Source of the DNA: an uncultured Rhodospirillaceae bacterium
GTDB lineage: Bacteria; Pseudomonadota; Alphaproteobacteria; Rhodospirillales; UBA2165
Direction of reading: 5' to 3'
DNA: 8,361 bases
Assembly (NCBI GenBank): GCA_913054205.1
Contig: CAJXJM010000088.1
Coordinates: 1-8,361 of the forward strand
A model generated the notes under the pieces. It was given only the letters and a program-made list of their open reading frames with translations, ran no database searches and had not been told where the DNA came from. Below, piece after piece: positions 1-5,381 of the stretch. The position numbers and the translations under genes are program-made. Every line of letters begins with the position of its first letter. Within the stretch, counting starts at the first letter, position 1.

Positions 1-1040
1 GCATCATAGCTATCGAGCAGCTTTTCACCGCCCCATCCTTCGAGCACCGCCGCCAGCTTCCAGGCAATATCAACAGCTTCACCGATTCCTGTATTCATGC
101 CAAAGCCACCCGTTGGCGACATTTGATGAACTGTATCACCGGCCAGGAATACCCGCCCAACGGCATAACGATCGGCAACCACGCGTTTGCGCATCCATGG
201 TAGAACTGAGAGAATTTCAAACTCAAAATCTCTTCCGACTGCTTCGCGGATGTAGTCCGCCGCCTCGTCATCAGTGATTTCGGTTCCAAGCGGCAGTTTC
301 ATAATGCTGAGACGCCAGAACTCCCTGCCATTGATTGAGACAATATCAGCCCACATGCCATCTTCGTTAAACATCCACTGCATCGTAGCGCGGCCTTTGT
401 GAAACAGCGCATCGTGGTCAGTTGATTTGAAAAAGACATTGATATTGAAACTCATGCTGTGCTCGCCGATCAAATCGATGTCGAGCTGTTCCCGAATTTC
501 ACTTTCTGCACCATCGCAAGCCAACATATATTGAGCGCGGATGATTTTTTCTTCACCGCTGTTTTCATCTATCACAAAAGCCGCGACGCCATCTTCATCC
601 TGTTCAAAACAATCTAATCGCGTATTGAAAAGCTGGGTAACATTGGACATTTCGCCTGCAGAATCGCGGAGCAAGGGATCAAACCAAATTTGCGAACAGC
701 GCTGCATGAATTCCGGCGAATAGGGCTGAACAACGTCTTGGCGCGCCGGGAACTCATAGCGGCCCAGCTCGTAGCCGGTAACTGTGGTGAGAAAGTGAAT
801 ATTGCGCGGAAAATCTTCGGGAATGCTGAGGTCTCGAACTTTCTGACCCAGCCCCCAGCGCCGACAAAATTCTTGGGTCCGATTGCCAACTTGGTTCATT
901 TTCGGATGACCAACCGAGCCATCACGGCGCTCAACCATCATACAATCGACATTACGCCACCCAAGCTCAATCGATGCAGCAAGACCAACCGGTCCACCGC
1001 CAATAATTAAAACTGGTATCGTGATATCTGTTTCGCTCAT
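1..1040 (-). CDS. Class A FAD-dependent aromatic-ring monooxygenase (PheA/TfdB/MhpA-like), C-terminus missing
   Basis: Flavoprotein of the PHBH fold; family members use NAD(P)H and O2 to hydroxylate phenolic or related aromatic substrates in the cytoplasm. The 346 visible residues include the N-terminal Rossmann motif GGGPVG (14-19), the ribose-binding acidic residue E37 at the end of the second strand, the DG motif CDGAES (175-180), and the GD motif RVFLAGD (296-302) followed by MSPTGGFGMNTGIGEA (307-322), which binds FAD. The start is ATG at 1038-1040 with a GGGGGA Shine-Dalgarno 5 nt upstream. The frame is open through the left edge of the window. Relatives are often 500-600 residues, so the last part of the substrate domain and any thioredoxin-like C-terminal domain lie outside. 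It is 70 bp downstream of, and on the same strand as, the cyclic-nucleotide-binding protein gene. The leader can fold over the RBS. The family call is secure; the substrate cannot be told from the sequence. Confidence 0.93.
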   Translation of the reverse strand, partial: MSETDITIPVLIIGGGPVGLAASIELGWRNVDCMMVERRDGSVGHPKMNQVGNRTQEFCRRWGLGQKVRDLSIPEDFPRNIHFLTTVTGYELGRYEFPARQDVVQPYSPEFMQRCSQIWFDPLLRDSAGEMSNVTQLFNTRLDCFEQDEDGVAAFVIDENSGEEKIIRAQYMLACDGAESEIREQLDIDLIGEHSMSFNINVFFKSTDHDALFHKGRATMQWMFNEDGMWADIVSINGREFWRLSIMKLPLGTEITDDEAADYIREAVGRDFEFEILSVLPWMRKRVVADRYAVGRVFLAGDTVHQMSPTGGFGMNTGIGEAVDIAWKLAAVLEGWGGEKLLDSYD

Positions 1041-1045
1041 GGATT

Positions 1046-1086
1046 CCCCCGCTCCGATTTGCCGCATGATAACAAGCAAACGGGGG
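1046..1086 (-). promoter_or_regulatory. Leader hairpin covering the monooxygenase ribosome-binding site
   Basis: In the minus-strand transcript, CCCCCGTTTGC (1076-1086) can pair with GCAAA (1058-1062) and CGGGGG (1046-1051). This gives an 11-bp stem interrupted by a 6-nt bulge, TCGGAG. The CGGGGG arm contains the G-run that would serve as Shine-Dalgarno, 5 nt from the ATG at 1040, so the folded form would hide it. The bulge leaves a second SD-like GGAG unpaired but 11 nt from the start. The complementarity is visible directly; a regulatory role is inference. Confidence 0.4.
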
Positions 1087-1110
1087 TCTGCAATTCCTTA
1101 TTTCGTGCTC

Positions 1111-2934
1111 TTAAGAATCCATTGAGATAATGCGGGCATCACGCATACGCTGGACGAACATGCCAACGAGTCGACGCATGACGGGATCGGTTTTCTCCAG
1201 GCGGTCCAATCTAACTTTTAAATCCTTACTCGGAATTATGGTTACAACCGTTTCAGCGACAGCGCGCGCGGTGGCCATTCTCGGCTCTGCATCAATCAAG
1301 GCCATTTCGCCAACAACGATTTCTGCCTCACCGACTTTTCGAATGATGTTTACCTGACCGGAGAGAAGAAGATAGGCTTCATCACCGTCTTCGCCCTCAA
1401 GAAAAAGATATTCTCCCGCTTCAAAGGCGCGGCGGGCGAGTGAATCATCCGATATTGGTGTTTTTTTCTTGCTGGCGTCTTTGTCGTTGCGCGTTTTTTC
1501 GCGGATTTTAAACTCGGGCGATTTTTCAATATCATCATAGATTGCCTCTGCCTTTTGGCGTCGGACTTCCGGCGTTTCTGAAATAGTCGTATCAGAATCG
1601 CCAGAATTATAGGCCATCAACAGGTCATAGATTTTTCGGGCAAAACGCAGCCGCCATTCTTCCGGTAATTCTGTCGCCAACAGCCGATCCCGCATCCCGG
1701 CCGCCGCAATCACCATCTCTCTTTCGGAAGCGCCACTTTCAACAATTTGCGTGACCGAGTTGATGCCCGACAAGACATTGGAAAGACTGGCGATCACATG
1801 CTGCTCATTGCTCCGCCCATAATCAGTTCCGGTTAAATCAAGAAGATAGCCAAATTTTGTCGCGATGGTCGGCAACAAAAAAATCATGTTGTCGATGGCC
1901 TTTTCGTAGCTTTCGTCTTCTCCTTCTTCCTTCAAAACGCTTTTTGCTCTAAGCGTCGCAGCTTCTGCCAATTGACCACTATTCGTAAAAACACGCTGGC
2001 CAATTAAAATTCGCATCAAAGACCGGAATGGGTCCTGTTCTTCGAACCGATCTCCCTTTGTCAATGGACTGACGCCAGCGAGTGCACGGCCGACACGATC
2101 AAGCATAATCTCCTGGGTTTTCTTGAGTTCGTGCTTTGCCATTACGGCACTTAGACGCTCAAGCGGCGTATTCGATCCTTCACTGATTTCATAAGTTCCT
2201 GCAGCGAGTTGAACAATGCTTGTCATCGCCGCTGCAAGATTGCGCTGATAGCCTAATATTTCCTGCACCGCTTCAGAGCCATCGAATATTTCGGCAATTA
2301 TCTCATCGATATATTGAAGCGCCTCATCGCCTGGCTCCGCTTCGATTTGATCGAGCAGCAATATCAGTTTGCCCTCCCAATCTGCCTGGCCGCTCAAATA
2401 TCCAGCGAGAACAGCGCGAATGGAAAAAGTCTGGTTTTCTTCGGCAATTTTCGCAGCGACCCCGGCGACCAGATCACCAGCATGTCCCTGTTCGAGTATC
2501 TCCTCAAACTCTGCCAATTCACTGGAAAATTGCGCGCGATCGGTCATTTGCTTCACGATCGATTCTAAATAATCTATTCGGACAGCTGGTTTCTCATCCC
2601 GGCCTTTGGTTTGCAGATTGGCGGTGGTTTGTAGAATTTGCAGATAAAATTCATCGTTCTGGATAACGGTGCGGATATTGAGATTGTCGTGGATGAGTTC
2701 AGAGGCAGTGATGCCAACTTGATCAAGATGTTGACGCATCAATCGACCTATTGTGATCCTGGCATCGAAACTATAAAATTCTTCCAAATCGGTACAATAC
2801 GGAGCCTCATCAATCGGAGTTACGGCGACCGCACGTTCTGGACGGCTGGCAGTTTCTTCTTCAAAAATGATAATTTCCTGAGTTTGGCCGCGATCTTCGG
2901 TGACTTTAACAGCACCAAACTCGCCCGTTGCCAA
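1111..2934 (-). CDS. Soluble helical protein with C-terminal cyclic-nucleotide-binding (CNB/Crp-type sensor) domain
   Basis: The product has 607 residues if started at the TTG at 2932-2934, the only conventional start in frame. Residues about 100-430 are charged, predominantly helical sequence with no signal peptide or membrane segment; I do not recognise this part. A Lys/Asp-rich linker follows (about 470-495), then a CNB beta-roll at about 500-605. Its phosphate-binding cassette reads VGEMALI...PR, with G542-E543 and P551-R552 in place; these are the residues that bind the cyclic phosphate in CAP- and PKA-type domains. No helix-turn-helix follows, so it is not a Crp/Fnr transcription factor; it may be a cAMP/cGMP-responsive scaffold or regulator. 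The start is doubtful: the frame stays open to a TGA at 3046-3048 and the upstream codons look coding (for example YIVNVRDGERWTIYTDAP), but they contain no ATG, GTG or TTG. The true protein is probably about 30-40 residues longer. The gene ends 70 bp before the monooxygenase, with no terminator between. Confidence 0.85.
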   Translation of the reverse strand: MATGEFGAVKVTEDRGQTQEIIIFEEETASRPERAVAVTPIDEAPYCTDLEEFYSFDARITIGRLMRQHLDQVGITASELIHDNLNIRTVIQNDEFYLQILQTTANLQTKGRDEKPAVRIDYLESIVKQMTDRAQFSSELAEFEEILEQGHAGDLVAGVAAKIAEENQTFSIRAVLAGYLSGQADWEGKLILLLDQIEAEPGDEALQYIDEIIAEIFDGSEAVQEILGYQRNLAAAMTSIVQLAAGTYEISEGSNTPLERLSAVMAKHELKKTQEIMLDRVGRALAGVSPLTKGDRFEEQDPFRSLMRILIGQRVFTNSGQLAEAATLRAKSVLKEEGEDESYEKAIDNMIFLLPTIATKFGYLLDLTGTDYGRSNEQHVIASLSNVLSGINSVTQIVESGASEREMVIAAAGMRDRLLATELPEEWRLRFARKIYDLLMAYNSGDSDTTISETPEVRRQKAEAIYDDIEKSPEFKIREKTRNDKDASKKKTPISDDSLARRAFEAGEYLFLEGEDGDEAYLLLSGQVNIIRKVGEAEIVVGEMALIDAEPRMATARAVAETVVTIIPSKDLKVRLDRLEKTDPVMRRLVGMFVQRMRDARIISMDS

Positions 2935-3263
2935 AAGCGATTTTGCTTCTTTAATGCCAGTGCCCTTGGTCGGCGCGTCCGTATAGATTGTCCAGCGCTC
3001 ACCGTCGCGGACATTTACTATATATTCTAAGGTCGTTAGATTTTCTCAAATACTTATCCTGGAGAAGTCTTTCGCGGCGGCTTTATCTTAATAGTCCAGC
3101 CATCAAATATAGGGACATCCTTCCTCAAGAAGCCAGCCATGGTCAATAGCAATTCAGATAAATAGCCTTCTTTTTACGAATTCACTTTCCATGAAACTAA
3201 TAACTTGATTACATGAATATCCCATTAAACAGCACGCACAACAATAAGATAAAAGGTAATATT
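2935..3263. other. Divergent intergenic region between the CNB-protein gene and the dehydrogenase gene
   Basis: The left part (2935-3045) probably encodes the N-terminus of the CNB protein on the minus strand. On that strand an AGGA at 3057-3060 lies 7 nt before a TTG at 3047-3049, but that TTG is one frame off the main protein. A 28-codon minus-strand frame (3054-3140, ATG start, TAA stop overlapping the AGGA) is open but has no good Shine-Dalgarno and is not called as a gene. The octamer CCAGCCAT occurs twice, near 3097 and 3133. The right part (about 3150-3263) is AT-rich and should hold the dehydrogenase promoter, but I could not pick a convincing -35/-10 pair. Confidence 0.5.
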
Positions 3264-4145
3264 ATGAAAAAAATCGGCTGGATTGGTCTTGGAAAAATGG
3301 GTCACCCGATGGCGATGAACCTCGCTAAAAAAGGGTACTCGTTGGCAGTTTTTAATCGCACAAAATCAAAAATGGCAGAGCTGATTGAAGCCGGTGCAAC
3401 TGGCACCGACAGCATCGCAGAAGTCACCCAACAATCCGATATTGTTGTGACAATGGTCTCCGATGATCCCGCTCTCGAAAGTTTAGCACTCGGACCAGAT
3501 GGCATTTTCGCCAATGCAAGCGCCGGCAATACGTTCATCGATATGAGCACGGTTTCTCCGGTGCTGTCGGCCCGCATTGCTGAAGAATCTAAGGCCAAAG
3601 GTCTGAATTATTTGCGGGCACCGGTAAATGGCACTGTCATTCAAGCCGAGGCCTCAACACTGGTGATCCTTGTGTCAGGCCCCGAAGCAGAATTTGAAGG
3701 AAACAAAGACGTTTTTGAGACAATGGGAGACAAAATCTTTTATATTGGATCAGAGGAACAAGCGCGTTTTCTCAAACTTTCGATCAACATGATGGTTGGC
3801 GTGTCTGCGATCATGATGGCCGAAGCTTTGGCGCTCGGAGAATCCGGCGGGCTCGATTGGGATCAAATGATCGAGATCATCAAGAACAGTGCCGTCGGGT
3901 CACCAGTTGTGCATTACAAAGAGCAGACCCTTAAGAACCGCGACTTTACCCCAGCCTTTACGGCAAAACAGATGGCGAAGGACTTTGACCTGATTCTCGA
4001 GGCCGGCAAGGCTGGCAATGTACCCCTGTCTGTCGCGGCGCTGGTTCGGCAAAACTGGAGCGCTATGATCGCAACCGGTCGCGGTGATCAGGATTTTTTT
4101 GGCTATATTGATCTGTTGGAAGAATTGTCCGGCTTGAAAAAATAA
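3264..4145 (+). CDS. NAD(P)-dependent beta-hydroxyacid dehydrogenase, 3-hydroxyisobutyrate dehydrogenase family
   Basis: A 293-residue cytoplasmic oxidoreductase; the usual family length is about 290-300. The N-terminal Rossmann domain starts at once with IGWIGLGKMGHPMAMNL (4-20). NR at 31-32 after the second strand (VFNRT) suggests NADP(H) preference, by family knowledge. DMSTVSP (93-99) matches the family's D-x-S-T block. The catalytic lysine is K171 in LKLSINMM with N175 beside it, and the C-terminal helical domain carries KDFDLILEAGK (239-249). The substrate-binding block usually reads APVSGG but here is APVNGT (119-124), so the substrate may not be 3-hydroxyisobutyrate; glyoxylate, succinic semialdehyde or another short 3-hydroxyacid is possible. 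I chose the ATG at 3264 because AAAAGG ends 7 nt before it and the Rossmann strand begins directly after. An in-frame ATG at 3213 would add 17 unconserved residues and has no clear RBS. Confidence 0.92.
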   Translation: MKKIGWIGLGKMGHPMAMNLAKKGYSLAVFNRTKSKMAELIEAGATGTDSIAEVTQQSDIVVTMVSDDPALESLALGPDGIFANASAGNTFIDMSTVSPVLSARIAEESKAKGLNYLRAPVNGTVIQAEASTLVILVSGPEAEFEGNKDVFETMGDKIFYIGSEEQARFLKLSINMMVGVSAIMMAEALALGESGGLDWDQMIEIIKNSAVGSPVVHYKEQTLKNRDFTPAFTAKQMAKDFDLILEAGKAGNVPLSVAALVRQNWSAMIATGRGDQDFFGYIDLLEELSGLKK

Positions 4146-4227
4146 TGAATTGGTGTGACACGGCGCACAGTTAAAAAACAAAATTGCTAGTATTACTTAC
4201 ATTATGGCATTCTAATTAAGCGCCTTT

Positions 4228-4232
4228 GGAGG
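4228..4232 (+). promoter_or_regulatory. Strong Shine-Dalgarno GGAGG that marks an ATA start
   Basis: GGAGG, extending to GGAGGA, lies 7 nt before the ATA at 4240-4242. There is no ATG, GTG or TTG at a usable distance in the frame that follows. It is one of the best-matched Shine-Dalgarno sequences in the window, so its placement before an apparent ATA start is the main reason to believe the next gene is translated, or was until recently. Confidence 0.6.
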
Positions 4233-4239
4233 AACTCTA

Positions 4240-4497
4240 ATAAAAATTTCTACCGTCTTAAAATTTGCCCAAATTGCCCTCATTGCTTTCGCCTTTATTT
4301 TTGCGACGAGCTACACCCCAAGTGATGTCCAAGCTGCTGGCAAAAAGCCGAGCTTCGCTGGTAAGCCCGCCGAAAAATTGGGAAAAGGCGGCCGCAGCGA
4401 AGAAGCCAAACAACACGGCAAAAACAAAGTGAAGAAAGAAAAGAAAGCTAAAAAGGCCAAGAAAGAGAAAAAAGCCAAAAAAGGTAAAAAGAAATAA
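4240..4497 (+). CDS. Small exported lysine-rich protein with KKX triplet tail, apparent ATA start
   Basis: An 85-codon frame that a standard gene caller would miss, because it has no ATG, GTG or TTG before codon 47. Read from ATA, it begins with Lys at position 2 and a long hydrophobic segment (about 9-23, FAQIALIAFAFIFAT), then PSDVQA at 27-32, an A-x-A-type signal-peptidase site. This is a convincing Sec signal peptide. The mature part of about 53 residues contains 23 lysines. The tail from residue 65 is seven consecutive KKX triplets (X = E, A, A, E, A, G, K). I recognise no family. A role in binding DNA, lipopolysaccharide, teichoic-like or other anionic envelope polymers is only a guess from the charge. 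Signal peptide, RBS and tail all sit in one frame, which argues against chance. It could be a true AUA-initiated gene, a recently inactivated ATG gene, or a base error. It lies between the dehydrogenase and the DsbA-like gene. Confidence 0.6.
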   Translation: MKISTVLKFAQIALIAFAFIFATSYTPSDVQAAGKKPSFAGKPAEKLGKGGRSEEAKQHGKNKVKKEKKAKKAKKEKKAKKGKKK

Positions 4498-4574
4498 TTT
4501 CCTGAAAAATTCTAGGCAAGCTCGGAAACGTCGGCCAAAACTGCGCATCCTGTAAATCTGCCCGAGAATAATTA

Positions 4575-5219
4575 ATGCCCAAAGAAATTTTATACTTCGG
4601 TGACCCGATGTGTTCCTGGTGCTGGGGTTTTGCGCCGGTGCTCAAATCTATTTATGAAGATTTTAAAGGAGATGCGCCGCTTTCAATTGTTGTCGGCGGC
4701 TTGCATGCCTATGACGACTTCCCGATGAGCGCCGCTTACAAGGCCGACATTCGTCATCATTGGGAGGATGTAAACAAAGCAACGGGTGCCGTTTTTGACT
4801 ATGATTTTTTTGATCGCGAAGGATTTGTTCTCAATACCGAGCCCGCCTGCCGCGCTGTCGTCACCGCCCGCCAAATGAACCCATTGCTCTTGTTGCCATT
4901 TTATGAAGCAATCAGCCGCAGTTTTTATTCAGAGAATAAAGACACAACGGACCTTGAAACCTTCAAGGCGCTGACGACGGAGGTTGGCCTTGATGTCGAC
5001 GATTTCACTGAGAATTTTAATTCGGATGACCTGAAGCAAAACACCAAGAGCGATTTTCAGTTTTCCCAACAACTTGGCGTCAGCGGATTTCCGACAATGG
5101 TGGTGAAAGAAGGTGATAAAATGGCGCTTTTAACAGCTGGCTACCAGCCCTACAAAAATCTCAAACCGGCAATTGAAGACTGGCTAGACATTGGATTTCA
5201 GGAACTCCCAGCAGAGTAA
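4575..5219 (+). CDS. Cytoplasmic DsbA-family (FrnE/COG3531-type) CxxC protein
   Basis: A 214-residue thioredoxin-fold protein with a helical insertion. The first strand runs into DPMCSWCWGFAP (10-21), giving the redox pair C13-S-W-C16; this context is characteristic of the predicted protein-disulfide isomerase group related to FrnE. The second half of the fold carries GFPT (171-174), with P173 as the cis-proline facing the CxxC site. The middle (about 50-160) is the helical insertion. There is no signal peptide, so it should act in the cytoplasm as a thiol-disulfide oxidoreductase, possibly in oxidative stress; its partners are unknown. An extra cysteine, C92, is present. The start ATG at 4575 is supported by the motif position; its RBS is weak (CGAGAA about 8-10 nt upstream). 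No terminator hairpin with a T-run follows. Confidence 0.9.
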   Translation: MPKEILYFGDPMCSWCWGFAPVLKSIYEDFKGDAPLSIVVGGLHAYDDFPMSAAYKADIRHHWEDVNKATGAVFDYDFFDREGFVLNTEPACRAVVTARQMNPLLLLPFYEAISRSFYSENKDTTDLETFKALTTEVGLDVDDFTENFNSDDLKQNTKSDFQFSQQLGVSGFPTMVVKEGDKMALLTAGYQPYKNLKPAIEDWLDIGFQELPAE

Positions 5220-5235
5220 AAAATACGCCCAACCC

Positions 5236-5264
5236 TTGAATTATGCTCCAATTACACCTTAAAT
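5236..5264 (+). promoter_or_regulatory. Candidate sigma-70-type promoter for the flagellin gene
   Basis: TTGAAT (5236-5241), a 17-bp spacer and TTAAAT (5259-5264) match the -35 and -10 consensus at 4 of 6 positions each. Transcription from here would start near 5271 and produce a leader of about 110 nt containing both hairpins described below. A dyad AATTAC (5250-5255) / GTAATT (5269-5274) straddles the -10 and could be an operator. I saw no sigma-28 promoter, and only a poor sigma-54 match. The assignment rests on pattern alone. Confidence 0.3.
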
Positions 5265-5286
5265 ATATGTAATTACCCAAAAAGGG

Positions 5287-5317
5287 TGCCAAGGTTACTA
5301 GAAAAAGTAATCTGGCA
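5287..5317 (+). promoter_or_regulatory. Long imperfect hairpin in the flagellin leader
   Basis: TGCCA (5287-5291) pairs with TGGCA (5313-5317), and GGTTACT (5293-5299) with AGTAATC (5306-5312, one G-U pair). The result is a 12-bp stem with one bulged A (5292) and a 6-nt AGAAAA loop. No T-run follows, so it is not an intrinsic terminator for the upstream gene. It may be a structured 5' leader element or a protein-binding palindrome. The complementarity is seen; the role is inferred. Confidence 0.45.
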
Positions 5318-5360
5318 GCAGCGTTAAGTTATTGATATCGCTGTAGATTTCAGGTGTGGA

Positions 5361-5379
5361 TAAACGGAGAAACCGTTTA
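5361..5379 (+). promoter_or_regulatory. RBS hairpin immediately before the flagellin start
   Basis: TAAACGG (5361-5367) and CCGTTTA (5373-5379) form a perfect 7-bp stem with a 5-nt AGAAA loop, ending 2 nt before the ATG at 5382. The only Shine-Dalgarno-like sequence, GGAG (5366-5369), is half in the stem and half in the loop. Translation is therefore likely to depend on opening this hairpin. In Caulobacter, flagellin mRNA is controlled through its 5' leader by FlbT; whether that applies here is inference. Confidence 0.5.
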
Positions 5380-5381
5380 AA

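Noticed and set aside
690..1010. A 106-codon plus-strand frame opposite the monooxygenase N-terminus
   Set aside because: It is antisense to the conserved FAD-binding motifs and is a shadow of that gene.
2220..2666. A 148-codon plus-strand frame inside the CNB-protein gene
   Set aside because: It lies entirely antisense to a well-supported coding region, has no recognisable domain and no RBS.
3026..3031. CTTAGA as a programmed +1 frameshift site like the yeast Ty1 heptamer
   Set aside because: It would join the SD-linked TTG at 3049 to the CNB protein frame, but such sites are not established in bacteria. An indel or unusual start codon is simpler.
3213..3263. Upstream ATG at 3213 as the dehydrogenase start
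   Set aside because: No clear Shine-Dalgarno precedes it, and the added 17 residues do not fit the family. The ATG at 3264 has AAAAGG at 7 nt and begins directly with the Rossmann strand.
4258..4548. Minus-strand phenylalanine/leucine-rich frame that looks like a membrane protein
   Set aside because: It is the mirror image of the lysine-rich codons on the plus strand: AAA/AAG read as TTT/CTT. The plus strand has the RBS, signal peptide and matching stop.
5312..5327. CTGGCA-N6-TTAA resembling a sigma-54 promoter before the flagellin
   Set aside because: The -24 half matches, but the essential GC of the -12 element is AA. The CTGGCA is also better explained as the 3' arm of the 5287-5317 hairpin.
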